Made by a program: the position numbers and the translations under genes
Shown here: positions 26,940 to 36,422 of the stretch, piece by piece
How positions within the stretch are numbered: position 1 is the first letter of the stretch
How the letters are laid out: every line of letters starts with the position of its first letter
The notes under the pieces: generated by a model
Databases searched by the model: none
What the model saw: the letters and a program-made list of their open reading frames with translations, nothing else
Told to the model about the DNA's origin: nothing
Assembly: GCA_016209225.1 (NCBI GenBank)
Contig: JACQWO010000068.1
Coordinates: forward strand, 62,001 to 126,000
DNA length: 64,000 bases
Origin: Desulfobacterales bacterium
Lineage (GTDB): Bacteria > Desulfobacterota > UBA8473
Reading direction: 5' to 3'

Positions 26940-28928
26940 TTATAATTCTAGCATCCATTTCTCTACATACTTCTGTAAAATATCACCTTCACTCAAAAAC
27001 CTTGAAACCCTGGAAAATCCTGAATACGATTGGCTAAAATAATTTCGTGGAGTGTATTCAATCTCTGGTTTTATCAGGTACAGGTTTTCTTTAGCCCTGG
27101 TTGTTGCTACATAAAGAAGCCTTCTTTCTTCTTCGATACTTTCCTCATCATCCAAAGAATATGAGGATGGCAAGTAACCGTCAACGAGAAAGATTATGAA
27201 GACGGTATGCCATTCGAGTCCTTTAGCCGAATGGATTGTGGATAAGGTTAAATATTCTTTATCCGTAACGCCTGCATCGATTTGACTCATTTCTAATGGT
27301 TCCAGAGTTACGTCGACTAAAAATTGCTCTAAATTATTGTATCTTTCACAGATTTTTACCAATGAATACAGGTCATTGAATCTTTTGTTGAAATCATCAT
27401 ATTTATTCTCTAAAAGAGGTTTATAGTACTCAAGAAGTATCCTTATCTTTTCTGCGGGAACAGTTTCGTTGTCTGAAATCCACTCAATGGTTGAAGATAA
27501 CCTGCTTAAATCTTTGTGATATTTTTTCTCCATGAATCTATTTTCTCTCAGGAAGTGTAACCCCCTCATATTGTCAACGATCTCAGAAGTAATATCATTT
27601 GCTGTCTTGGGACCTATCCCTTCAATCAACAGTAATGCCCTATGCCAGCAGATAGAATCCAGGGGATTAAAGGCAATCCTCAAATGAGCGATTACATCTT
27701 TAACATGTGCTGTTTCAATGAATTTAAAACCACCGTATTTTACGTAAGGGATATTATGAGTTGCCAATTCAATCTCCAAATCATTTGAATGCCATGCAGC
27801 TCGAAACAGAACAGAAATATTGTTTAGAGATATACCTTCTTCTCTTAATTCCAAGACTCTTTGGACTATAAATTTTGACTGGTAATTTTCATTTTGTGTC
27901 TCAATGAAAACAGGTTTTCGTCGGCCTTCTTTCCTGGTAAATAAGGTTTTAGAATATTTTTCCTTTGCACGTTCAATAATTTCGTTAGTCAGGTCAAGGA
28001 CTGACTGGGTGCTTCTATAGTTTTGCTCTATGGTTATGATCTTTGTGCCTGGAAATATTTTGGGGAAGTCCATAATGTTTCTAAAATTAGCTCCCCGGAA
28101 GGAATAAATACTTTGAGAATCGTCCCCGACGGCCATAATATTTTGATGCTCTGAGGCAAGTAGGCGTATTATATTTGCCTGTAGTCTATTCGTGTCCTGG
28201 TATTCATCTACCATTATAAACCTGTAAAAATTGGATAGCTTGACTCTGATCTCATCGTTTTCCTGTAGGAGGATTTTCAGATAAATAAGCAGATCATCGT
28301 AATCCATGATAGATTTGGCTTTCTTATATCTTTTATATTCCTCGTGTATTTTTTGCAGATCATTTGAATTTTCTGCGAATTGAGGGTAATCTTCTGCCAG
28401 AACGTCTTCAATGGAGCAGCCTTTGTTAATGGATTTGCTAATAACATTTGTAACAGCTTGTTTCCTGGGAAATCTTAATTCCTTCTTGTGAAATCCGAAT
28501 TGTGCCCTTATCAAGTTGATAACATCTTCGGAGTCGCCGCGATCAAGGATAGTAAAATTATTATTGAATCCGATAAGGTTGGCATATCTTCTTAGAATAG
28601 TATTTGCAAAAGAATGAAAGGTCCCCCCTGATACCTTTCCGCATCTTTCGTCCAGAATTGCAGAGGCTCTTTTAAGCATCTCCTGGGAAGCTTTTCTGGT
28701 AAAGGTAAGCAGTAATATATGCTCCGGTTTTACACCCTCTTCCACCAATCTGGCTACTCTGTACACTAAAGTTCTGGTTTTTCCACTGCCTGCACCTGCA
28801 ATGACCAGAATCGGCCCCTCAACCACCTCTACAGCCTTAAGCTGCGATTCGTTAAGCTCGTCTTCATATTTAATCTTAAAGGGCTTCTTTGCCCCTGATT
28901 CTAGGGTCTTTAGACTGTATTTTTTCAT
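26940..28928 (-). CDS. UvrD/Rep-family ATP-dependent DNA helicase
   Basis: A superfamily 1A 3'-5' helicase of 662 residues, shorter than E. coli UvrD (720). Walker A GAGSGKT is at 45-51; TFTRKASQEM, DEYQDTN, GDDSQSIYSFRGA, EQNYRST and LSTIHSAKGLEWHTVFI give motifs Ia to V, and YVATTRAKENLYL motif VI. The last 60 residues after motif VI are short, so the C-terminal polymerase-interaction tail is absent. It could act in repair or replication restart. 290 bp separate it from the cytochrome gene downstream, and I see nothing definite in that gap. Confidence 0.92.
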   Translation of the reverse strand: MKKYSLKTLESGAKKPFKIKYEDELNESQLKAVEVVEGPILVIAGAGSGKTRTLVYRVARLVEEGVKPEHILLLTFTRKASQEMLKRASAILDERCGKVSGGTFHSFANTILRRYANLIGFNNNFTILDRGDSEDVINLIRAQFGFHKKELRFPRKQAVTNVISKSINKGCSIEDVLAEDYPQFAENSNDLQKIHEEYKRYKKAKSIMDYDDLLIYLKILLQENDEIRVKLSNFYRFIMVDEYQDTNRLQANIIRLLASEHQNIMAVGDDSQSIYSFRGANFRNIMDFPKIFPGTKIITIEQNYRSTQSVLDLTNEIIERAKEKYSKTLFTRKEGRRKPVFIETQNENYQSKFIVQRVLELREEGISLNNISVLFRAAWHSNDLEIELATHNIPYVKYGGFKFIETAHVKDVIAHLRIAFNPLDSICWHRALLLIEGIGPKTANDITSEIVDNMRGLHFLRENRFMEKKYHKDLSRLSSTIEWISDNETVPAEKIRILLEYYKPLLENKYDDFNKRFNDLYSLVKICERYNNLEQFLVDVTLEPLEMSQIDAGVTDKEYLTLSTIHSAKGLEWHTVFIIFLVDGYLPSSYSLDDEESIEEERRLLYVATTRAKENLYLIKPEIEYTPRNYFSQSYSGFSRVSRFLSEGDILQKYVEKWMLEL

Positions 28929-28952
28929 CTGGAAATAGTTCCTATTTCAGAA

Positions 28953-29058
28953 ATCCAAATGTCAAAACCCAAATGCTAATTCAAATCCAAATGCTAAAAT
29001 GCCAAAATTTTTGTTTCTATCATTTGGACTTTGGGCTTGATTTGACATTTGAGCTTTG
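28953..29058. repeat. CCAAATG-type heptamer repeat, palindromic
   Basis: Tandem words CCAAATG, CAAAACC, CAAATGC on the left, and ATTTGGA, TTTGGGC, ATTTGAC on the right form an imperfect inverted repeat filling the gap between the helicase and bioD. Same architecture as the GTTCACG heptamer elements but different word. Confidence 0.55.
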
Positions 29059-29078
29059 TCATTTATATCAAAGTTTTT

Positions 29079-29792
<714 letters not shown>

Positions 29793-29805
29793 CTAACAAC
29801 CTTTT

Positions 29806-31005
29806 TCAAATAATACGCAACCTTCGCCCCTCGCTCTCAAATACTGCCAATACCTTGTCTATCTGTTCATCTGTGTGGGAAGCCATTAAACTGGTTCTTA
29901 TCCTGCTCTTTCCTTCGGGAACGGTAGGTGGCCGTATTCCAGGGGCATAGACTCCTTTTTGGAATATTGCCCTTGCGAATTCCATAGTCAAGGATGTGTC
30001 CCCAATGAGTATTGGTATGATCTGAGTTTGACTCTCCATGGTATTGTAACCCAGGTTTGTTAATCCTTTCCTGAATCGGGCAATGTTACTCCATAAACGG
30101 GTTCGAATCGAAGGTTCCTTTTCCAGTAGGTCAATAGCTGCAATAGAAGAAGCACAAACACTTGGGGGTAGGGCTGTAGAATAGATAAAAGACCTGGCAT
30201 TGTTCCTTAGATATTCAATTATAACCTTTGATCCTGCTATATATCCACCCATACTTCCCAATGCCTTGCTAAAAGTCCCCATATGAATTAAATTTTCATC
30301 TGTTAAACCAAAGTGTTCTGCCGTACCTTTTCCGTTTTCACCAAGCACCCCTGTAGCATGGGCATCATCGACCATTACCAGGGCATCTTTTTTCCTGGCA
30401 ATACCTAATATCTCAGGTAAGGGGGTTATATCGCCATCCATGCTGAACACCCCATCGGTAACCATAAGCGTTCTCTTATGGCTACCCTTTGAGGAAGATG
30501 CGTTGCCTTGTGAGAAAATATCTTTGAGTTTTTCAATGTTCTTATGAGGATAAACCCTTATTACAGCCCCACTTAACTTGGAACCATCTACTATGCTGGC
30601 ATGGTTCAGTTCGTCACTTAGAATGAGATCACCCTTGCCTGCTAAGGAGGTTATTACTCCAATATTGGCCATATACCCTGTAGAAAATACAATAGCCGAT
30701 TGACACCCTTTGAATTTTGCTGTCTTTTTCTCTAGCTCTTCATGAATTTCCATGTTCCCGGAAATCAGTCGGGATGCACATGCCCCTGTGCCATACTCCC
30801 TCAGGGCGGAAGCTGAGGCCTCTTTCAATTTGGGATGGGAGGCCAGGCCCAAGTAGTTATTGGATGACAGGAGGATAACCTCTTTGCCATCTATTGAAAC
30901 AGTCGTATCTATAGGCCCTACAATCCTTTTCATATCTCTATAGAGGCCTGATGTTTTCAATCTCTCTATCTCTTGTCTCAAGAATTGATCTATAGTCAGG
31001 CTCAT
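29806..31005 (-). CDS. bioF: 8-amino-7-oxononanoate synthase
   Basis: A PLP enzyme condensing pimeloyl-ACP/CoA with alanine. 399 residues from ATG 31005. Motifs: SSNNYLGLASHP, SGNMEIHEELE, VDDAHATGVLGENGKG, and GTFSKALGSMGGY containing the PLP lysine. The longer frame from GTG 31026 starts inside a heptamer repeat and is unlikely. No clear ribosome site lies before 31005, perhaps because the repeat displaced it. Confidence 0.95.
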   Translation of the reverse strand: MSLTIDQFLRQEIERLKTSGLYRDMKRIVGPIDTTVSIDGKEVILLSSNNYLGLASHPKLKEASASALREYGTGACASRLISGNMEIHEELEKKTAKFKGCQSAIVFSTGYMANIGVITSLAGKGDLILSDELNHASIVDGSKLSGAVIRVYPHKNIEKLKDIFSQGNASSSKGSHKRTLMVTDGVFSMDGDITPLPEILGIARKKDALVMVDDAHATGVLGENGKGTAEHFGLTDENLIHMGTFSKALGSMGGYIAGSKVIIEYLRNNARSFIYSTALPPSVCASSIAAIDLLEKEPSIRTRLWSNIARFRKGLTNLGYNTMESQTQIIPILIGDTSLTMEFARAIFQKGVYAPGIRPPTVPEGKSRIRTSLMASHTDEQIDKVLAVFESEGRRLRII

Positions 31006-31018
31006 GGTAATTGGGTAA

Positions 31019-31062
31019 CCGTTCACGGTTCTCAGTTTACAGTTTACAGTTTACGGTTGTGA
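31019..31062. repeat. Heptamer repeat between bioA and bioF
   Basis: Tandem GTTCACG, GTTCTCA, GTTTACA, GTTTACA, GTTTACG words. Reading in the bioA direction it encodes the last residues of BioA (VTTVNCKL and stop), so the element overlaps the coding end. Confidence 0.65.
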
Positions 31063-32416
31063 CACTTCTAATAGAATCGAAAGTGACCTTAAGCAACTCA
31101 TCCAACTCTTGCAGCGTAATACTCAAAGAGGGCATAAGGACTATCACATCGCCAAGGGGTCTCAGAATCACGCCCCTTTTTCTAGCCTCCATGATGACCT
31201 TTATACCTGTTTTATTGTGCAGGGGAAAGGTCTCTTTTGAATCCCTGTTTGAAACCAGTTCTATACCAACCATAAATCCCTTTTGCCTGACATCTCCCAC
31301 GTGCTTCAAATCCCAAAACCTCTTAAGACCCTTCTCCAGGAACTCAATCTTTTTCTGGAGCTCTATAATTGTTCTATCCTTCTCAAAGACGTCCAGGCTG
31401 GCCAATGCAGCAGCACATGCCACGGGATTTCCTGTGTAGGTATGACCATGGAAGAAGGTCTTAAACTCATCGTATTCTCCTAAAAATGCATTATAAATCT
31501 CATCGGTAGTAATAGTGGCTGCCAGGGGAAGGTAACCGCCGGTAATCCCTTTGCCCAATGTTAGAATGTCTGGTGCTACGTCCTCGTGCTCACATGCGAA
31601 CATCTTGCCGGTCCTGCCAAATCCCACGGCAACTTCATCGGCAATCATCAGGATGTTGTATCTGGTGCAGAGTTCTCTTATCCCTTTGAGATAGCCCGGT
31701 GGAGAAACCAACATCCCGGAAGCGCCCTGAACCAGAGGTTCGATGATCAGGGCCGATGTCTCATGGTGATGTTTTTTTATAACCTCTTCTATCTGAGTCA
31801 GACAGCCAAAGTCACAGGAGGGATAGGTCTTTCCAAGATTACAACGATAGCAATACGGAGATTCACCCTTTAGGGAATCAAAGAGCATGGGTTGATAGGT
31901 TTTGTGGAACAAGTCTATTCCTCCTACACTTACAGCCCCTACGGTATCTCCGTGGTAAGCATTCTTCAACGAGACGAACTTTTTTTTATCAGAGCAGCCG
32001 TTGGGCTCTTGCAGCCAATATTGAAATGCCATCTTTAAGGCTATCTCTACTGCAGTAGCACCACTGTCAGAGTAAAATACCCTGTTGAGGCCCTTTGGGG
32101 TTATCTGTGCCAGCCTTTTTGCAAGCTCTATTGCAGGGGGATGGGATAAGCCGAGAAGGGTAGTATGGGAGACCTTTTTTACCTGCTCTGTTATTGCCTG
32201 AGTTATCTCTTCCCGACAATGTCCGTGTACAGTGACCCATAGAGATGATATGCCGTCCAGGTATTTATTCCCATATATGTCCCATAGGAACGAACCCTTT
32301 CCTCTTTCTATAATGAGCGGTTTTTCTTTGACGTAATCCTTCATCTGGGTAAATGGATGCCATATATACCTTTTATCATCCAGCTCAAGTTCCAGGTGCT
32401 TACTCTCGGTGACCAT
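31037..32416 (-). CDS. bioA: Adenosylmethionine-8-amino-7-oxononanoate aminotransferase
   Basis: Forms 7,8-diaminopelargonate from KAPA using SAM as amino donor. 459 residues. YIWHPFTQMKDY, DGISSLWVTVHGH, ADEVAVGFGRTG and LGKGITGGYLPLA (PLP lysine) are diagnostic; the C-terminal tail is repeat-derived. GGGAGG lies six bases before ATG 32416. Confidence 0.95.
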   Translation of the reverse strand: MVTESKHLELELDDKRYIWHPFTQMKDYVKEKPLIIERGKGSFLWDIYGNKYLDGISSLWVTVHGHCREEITQAITEQVKKVSHTTLLGLSHPPAIELAKRLAQITPKGLNRVFYSDSGATAVEIALKMAFQYWLQEPNGCSDKKKFVSLKNAYHGDTVGAVSVGGIDLFHKTYQPMLFDSLKGESPYCYRCNLGKTYPSCDFGCLTQIEEVIKKHHHETSALIIEPLVQGASGMLVSPPGYLKGIRELCTRYNILMIADEVAVGFGRTGKMFACEHEDVAPDILTLGKGITGGYLPLAATITTDEIYNAFLGEYDEFKTFFHGHTYTGNPVACAAALASLDVFEKDRTIIELQKKIEFLEKGLKRFWDLKHVGDVRQKGFMVGIELVSNRDSKETFPLHNKTGIKVIMEARKRGVILRPLGDVIVLMPSLSITLQELDELLKVTFDSIRSVTTVNCKL

Positions 32417-32452
32417 TTATTGCCTCCCATATATATCTGTCTGAGGGCTTTA

Positions 32453-32492
32453 AAAAAGTACCCCTTTTCGCTTCAGCATACATTTTTTGACC
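32453..32492. repeat. 40-bp repeat upstream of bioA, pair of 61079-61118
   Basis: AAAAAGTACCCC, then CGCTTCAGCATA, then ATTTTTTGACC. The 40 bp differ at four positions from the copy upstream of the SDR gene at 61044. Both lie within 80 bp upstream of a minus-strand start, in the same orientation. Confidence 0.6.
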
Positions 32493-32508
32493 TACCTGTG
32501 TTCGTAAA

Positions 32509-32576
32509 TCGTAAACCGTAAATCGTGAATGGGTTTTGTTCTTATTTACGACTAGCGACTTACGATTCACGATTGG
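32509..32576. repeat. Heptamer repeat spanning the bioB stop
   Basis: CGTAAAT, CGTAAAC, CGTAAAT, CGTGAAT on one arm and TTTACGA, CTTACGA, TTCACGA on the other form an imperfect palindrome. On the minus strand the end of BioB (PNRES and the TAA stop) lies inside it. Confidence 0.65.
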
Positions 32577-33549
32577 GCACCAGCATCAAATCCTCTATCA
32601 ACTGTAAATCCTCTTTAGGGTCATTGCCGGGGGTAGTCAGATAATTGCCTATCATGGTTGCATTTGCACCGGCCAGATACATCAGGGGCTGAATCCCTCT
32701 CAGATTCCTTTGCCTTCCACCACATACCCTTATATCCTTTGTGGGATGAATAAATCGGAATACTGCTATAATCTTTAATATCTCCATTGGAGGAATAGGA
32801 GGGGCATTTTCTAAAGGGGTTCCAGGTATGGGGTTTAAGAAATTGAGCGGGATTGAATCCACCTCCAATTCCTTTAGGGTAAAGGCGAATTCCAGTCTTT
32901 GCTCCGGGGTCTCCCCAAGACCGAATATTCCACCACAGCAAACCCTGAATCCCTCTTCCTTTGCTATCTTGACTGTGTTTACTCTTTCCTGATAAGAATG
33001 GGTTGTGCATATCTTTGGGAAGAAGCTCTCTGATGTTTCCAGATTGTGGTGATAGCGCTCCAAACCTGCTTTCTTTAAGTCACGGGCAGTTTCTCTCGTC
33101 AGCGTTCCCAATGATGCACATCTTCCTATGGCCACACTGGAGGGCATATCTTCAATTGCGGTGCATATAGATTTCAATTCTCCAGGGTCTTTGATGTTTT
33201 CCCCGCTTACAACTATACCAAACCTGTTCGCCCCAATATTAGATGCTTCTTTTGCACTTTCTGCAATTTTTTCCTCACTTACCAGAGGGTATCTTTCAAT
33301 ATCAGTTGTGTAATGAGCCGATTGGGAACAGAAAGAGCAGTCTTCGCTGCACCTGCCAGATTTTGCATTTATAATAGCGCAAAGGTCAATAACGGGACCT
33401 TTAAGTTCTTCTCGTATTATATTGGCGAAACTGATCAAAGAAACAATATCTCTCTGTTTTGCAATCTCCATAAGGCTAGATGCCTCCTCAAAGGTAGCCT
33501 CTCCGCCTCCCAATACCCTGTCGGTTAATCCACAAATAAATTTTAACAC
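32560..33549 (-). CDS. bioB: Biotin synthase
   Basis: A radical SAM enzyme inserting sulfur into dethiobiotin. 329 residues. The [4Fe-4S] motif is CSEDCSFC; the auxiliary-cluster cysteine region RYHHNLETSESFF, NFLNPIPGTPLE and AGANATMIGNYLTT are typical. GTG 33549 is the start, seven to eight bases after GAGGAGG. First gene of the bio operon, under a BirA operator 46 bp upstream. Confidence 0.96.
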   Translation of the reverse strand: MLKFICGLTDRVLGGGEATFEEASSLMEIAKQRDIVSLISFANIIREELKGPVIDLCAIINAKSGRCSEDCSFCSQSAHYTTDIERYPLVSEEKIAESAKEASNIGANRFGIVVSGENIKDPGELKSICTAIEDMPSSVAIGRCASLGTLTRETARDLKKAGLERYHHNLETSESFFPKICTTHSYQERVNTVKIAKEEGFRVCCGGIFGLGETPEQRLEFAFTLKELEVDSIPLNFLNPIPGTPLENAPPIPPMEILKIIAVFRFIHPTKDIRVCGGRQRNLRGIQPLMYLAGANATMIGNYLTTPGNDPKEDLQLIEDLMLVPNRES

Positions 33550-33594
33550 TTTGAAGCCTCCTCATGCATATTCATATTCCTACCTAAGATGTTA

Positions 33595-33627
33595 ATGTCA
33601 ACCATTACTTAGTTATATGGTTTACAA
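33595..33627 (-). promoter_or_regulatory. BirA (biotin repressor) operator and overlapping -35 box
   Basis: ATGTCAACC (33595-33603), 15-bp spacer, GGTTTACAA (33619-33627). This matches the known BirA site TTGTAAACC-N14/15-GGTTTACAA in spacing, one half perfect and the other seven of nine. A TTGACA -35 box read on the minus strand (33601-33596) lies inside the weaker half. The nearby birA product has the N-terminal HTH needed to bind it. Confidence 0.85.
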
Positions 33628-33658
33628 ATATGCCAAAAAAAATTATCGGTCAATCTTT

Positions 33659-33813
33659 CATGGACTCGTAAAAAGTCAAAATTGAGATGGCAAAGTAAAA
33701 AGCTCCAGATGCAAGGCGCGCAAATCACGAGGAGTGAAGCGTACTTTATAGTTACGCTGCAACGACGAAGGGTGCAGTGCAACGCCGCAGATGGACTTTT
33801 TACGAAGCCATCA
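33659..33813. repeat. Family B MITE-like element, copy 3
   Basis: Left end TGGACTCGTAAAAAGTC, right end GACTTTTTACGAAGCCATCA, interior nearly the same as copy 1. It lies between birA and bioB, and its right end provides the last codons and stop of birA (ATG ATG GCT TCG TAA on the minus strand). Confidence 0.8.
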
Positions 33814-34789
33814 TCTTTAAGGATACATCGCCACTAAAAATCCTCTTTCTTTTGCCTTTATAATCCAGAAGAATAAGACAACCATCTTCATCCACGGACT
33901 CAGCAACCCCCTCTTCTGTAATACCAAAAGAGGTTATCCTTACAATTTTTCCGGCTATTAAAGAGTGGGTGTCCCATTCATTGCGGATTTGAGTGACCCT
34001 GCCTTCCTTAAATAAATTGTAGCCTTTCTCTATCTCTTCCAGTATAGATCGGAGCAGTTCTACCCTGGATATTTCTTTACCTAATGCCTTTGAAAGGCTT
34101 GTAGCAGTATCCTTAATCTCCGTATAAATGGAAGGATCAAAATTCACGTTTAACCCCACTCCCACAATTACAAAGTTTACCCGATCCTGCTCAGCGCTAA
34201 ACTCCGTCAGAATCCCACCTATTTTCTTACTGCCTATATATATATCATTGGGCCATTTTATGAGGGCGTTTAGGGTGGTAATGGTTTTAATTGCCTTGAC
34301 TACAGCCAGAGAGGTAAGCATTGTTAGTGAGAATACCTGCGAAGGCTGAACCTCTGGACGGAAGATTATAGACATCAGAATATTTTTATAGGCAGGGGAT
34401 AACCAGTTTCTATCAAGTCTGCCCCTTCCCTTAGTCTGCTCCTCGGCTGTGACAACTGTTCCCTCTTTCGATCCATCCATTGCCATGTTTTTGGCGATCA
34501 GGTTTGTTGATTCGGTCTTTGGATAATAGAATATCTCCTGTCCGACGAAGGATGTCTTAAGCCCATCTTTTATCTCCATGGGGATCAGCTTATCAGGGGG
34601 AATAACCATGCGATAACCTAATCTGGGTTGGGCATCAATACAAAACCCCTCTTTTCTGAGCTTACATACCTGTTTCCAGACTGCTGCCCTTGAGATGTTT
34701 AATCCCCGGGCAACCCTCTCGCCGGATATGTATCCTTCGGCATCTTTGAGTAATCGTAGTACCTCTTTAGTGTTGTTTGTAAAAGACAT
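33800..34789 (-). CDS. birA: Bifunctional biotin--protein ligase / biotin operon repressor
   Basis: BirA activates biotin to biotinyl-AMP and attaches it to carboxylase carrier proteins; with an HTH it also represses biotin genes. 329 residues: winged HTH at about 5-60 (YISGERVARGLNISRAAVW), catalytic domain with STNLIAK, KGRGRLDRNW (adenylate-binding loop) and KWPNDIYIGSKKIGGIL, then a small C-terminal beta domain (GVAESVDEDGCLIL). The terminal residues MAS and the stop come from the family B element. Upstream neighbour of the bio operon. Confidence 0.95.
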   Translation of the reverse strand: MSFTNNTKEVLRLLKDAEGYISGERVARGLNISRAAVWKQVCKLRKEGFCIDAQPRLGYRMVIPPDKLIPMEIKDGLKTSFVGQEIFYYPKTESTNLIAKNMAMDGSKEGTVVTAEEQTKGRGRLDRNWLSPAYKNILMSIIFRPEVQPSQVFSLTMLTSLAVVKAIKTITTLNALIKWPNDIYIGSKKIGGILTEFSAEQDRVNFVIVGVGLNVNFDPSIYTEIKDTATSLSKALGKEISRVELLRSILEEIEKGYNLFKEGRVTQIRNEWDTHSLIAGKIVRITSFGITEEGVAESVDEDGCLILLDYKGKRKRIFSGDVSLKMMAS

Positions 34790-34818
34790 CGAGACCTTTA
34801 AAAAACTGTCAAATCATT

Positions 34819-35796
34819 TCAAGGGATCCGATTCTTAGCAATATCCTTATAAGCCGGTACAATCCCGAAACCATCTGCGGCCATGACCGCTCTTTTGACT
34901 GCTTCGATTATTGCCTCTTCAGCAAGAAGACCGACGACATTAATATCTGCCTTTAATTTACGTGTTGAAAGGGCGATGACCAAATCTCCATCAGAGGATA
35001 GGTGTATAGGAGATATTGTTTTGGCAAACCCTGTTTGTGCCATCTGGGCAACCTTTATTGCTTGCATTTTAGTTAAAACGGCGTTGGTAGCCACAACTCC
35101 AAGGGTTGTATTTTGGAAGAATTCCTCTTTACCTGTTATCCCCTTTTTCATATGTTCAAAAGAGTTTATAAGCGCATGTCCATCCTCGGAATCCCTGGCG
35201 CCAGCGATTATTTCTCTGTTCTCATTATTTACTACATCACCAAAGGCGTTTACTGCAACAGCAGCCCCTACAATCAGGCCATTTGAGAGTTTTTTGGAGG
35301 CTGTGCCAAACCCTCCCTTCATTGCCCTCTCGACACCGAAGAGCTTGCCAACAGTAGCCCCTGTGCCTACCCCAATACTCCCCTCCTCGACTTTTCCAGA
35401 TATCGCAGCCTTACAGGCATTGTACCCCATCTCCTTATTGGGGCGTGCCTTGTGGCTTCCGAAGGAAAGGTCATAGATTATTGCGGTTGGTACGATAGGG
35501 ACCTTTGTAACAGAGGTAGGAAAGCCTTTTCCCTTCTCTTCCAAATATTCCATCACCCCTCCGGCAGCATCGAGACCAAAGGCGCTCCCTCCTGATAACA
35601 GAACAGCGTAGACCTCTTCAAGGAGATGCTGTGATTGCAGAGAATCCGTCTGACGTGTTCCTGCCGCTGATCCTCTGATGTCGATCCCACCGGTTACCCC
35701 ATCTTCACAAAGGATCACAGTACAGCCGGTAAACCCCTCAAAGTCGCTGGCATGACCTACCTTAATCCCTTGTACATCCGTTATCGCATTAAACAT
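34819..35796 (-). CDS. P1/S58 family (DmpA-like) aminopeptidase
   Basis: 325 residues of the self-processing N-terminal-nucleophile family. DVQGIKVGHASDFEGFTGCTV opens the protein, in the two-part form; GSAFGLDAAGGVMEYLEE and the NTTLGVVATNAVLTK segment carry the predicted cleavage site before Thr. Known members release N-terminal residues from beta-peptides or D-amino acids; the substrate here is unknown. It precedes birA by 30 bp. ATG 35796 is behind AAGGA. Confidence 0.87.
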   Translation of the reverse strand: MFNAITDVQGIKVGHASDFEGFTGCTVILCEDGVTGGIDIRGSAAGTRQTDSLQSQHLLEEVYAVLLSGGSAFGLDAAGGVMEYLEEKGKGFPTSVTKVPIVPTAIIYDLSFGSHKARPNKEMGYNACKAAISGKVEEGSIGVGTGATVGKLFGVERAMKGGFGTASKKLSNGLIVGAAVAVNAFGDVVNNENREIIAGARDSEDGHALINSFEHMKKGITGKEEFFQNTTLGVVATNAVLTKMQAIKVAQMAQTGFAKTISPIHLSSDGDLVIALSTRKLKADINVVGLLAEEAIIEAVKRAVMAADGFGIVPAYKDIAKNRIP

Positions 35797-35886
35797 GGAA
35801 TGATCCTTTATTGTCCTCGAATCCTTAAACCGTTGGTTTTAGCCGATGGTGGTTGACCTAGCTAATTTACTTGAGATGTGTGAGTT

Positions 35887-35919
35887 AGTCAAGGATAAAA
35901 ACGTCCAAATTCCTTGACT
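35887..35919. promoter_or_regulatory. Inverted repeat overlapping the ruvX -35 region
   Basis: AGTCAAGGA (35887-35895), 15-nt spacer, TCCTTGACT (35911-35919), perfect over 9 bp, in the divergent S58/ruvX intergenic space. The right arm coincides with the putative -35 box. A repressor site or a structural repeat are both possible. Confidence 0.4.
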
Positions 35920-35941
35920 TCCAGGTTGCGTATATTATATC
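35914..35941 (+). promoter_or_regulatory. Probable promoter of ruvX-mltG
   Basis: TTGACT (35914-35919), 16-bp spacer, TATATC (35936-35941), 61 bp before the ruvX start. Confidence 0.4.
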
Positions 35942-36002
35942 ATAACTCCCTAATTGCCCAGTTTTTACCTGTCTGATTCTAAAGTCTAGGAGAAGGATAC
36001 CT

Positions 36003-36416
36003 ATGAGGATAATTGGTCTGGATGTGGGGAGCAAAACCATTGGTGTGGCGGTGAGCGATGAAATGGGATGGACCGCTCAAGGGGTTACCACTATAATCCG
36101 TAAGAGTCTGGATAGCGACCTTGAAGAACTCAGGAAACTGATGGACCAATATAATCCTTTAGAGATCGCAGTTGGGCTGCCTAAGAACATGGATGGTACC
36201 ATAGGTAAACAGGCAGAAGGGGTGCTGGCCCTGGTAGAGACCATGAAAAAGAGTCTAAATATCCCTGTAATCACATGGGATGAGCGACTCTCTACAGTGG
36301 CTGCCAACAGGACTTTGTTAGAGGCTGATCTCAGTCGTAAGAAGAGGAAGAAGGTTATCAATAAAATGGCAGCGGTATTCATTTTGCAGGGATACTTAGA
36401 CAGCAGGGCGGGGTAA
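36003..36416 (+). CDS. ruvX: Putative pre-16S rRNA nuclease (YqgF/RuvX)
   Basis: An RNase-H-fold protein needed for 16S rRNA 5'-end maturation. 137 residues with [19 protein letters not shown] at the start, [10 protein letters not shown] and [14 protein letters not shown] carrying the acidic catalytic residues. GGAGAAGGA precedes ATG 36003. mltG follows at 6 bp. Confidence 0.94.
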   Translation: MRIIGLDVGSKTIGVAVSDEMGWTAQGVTTIIRKSLDSDLEELRKLMDQYNPLEIAVGLPKNMDGTIGKQAEGVLALVETMKKSLNIPVITWDERLSTVAANRTLLEADLSRKKRKKVINKMAAVFILQGYLDSRAG

Positions 36417-36422
36417 GCTAAA

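Noticed and set aside
34883-35476. 197-codon plus-strand frame
   Set aside because: Antisense to the S58 peptidase, which has clear motifs; no ribosome site or family.
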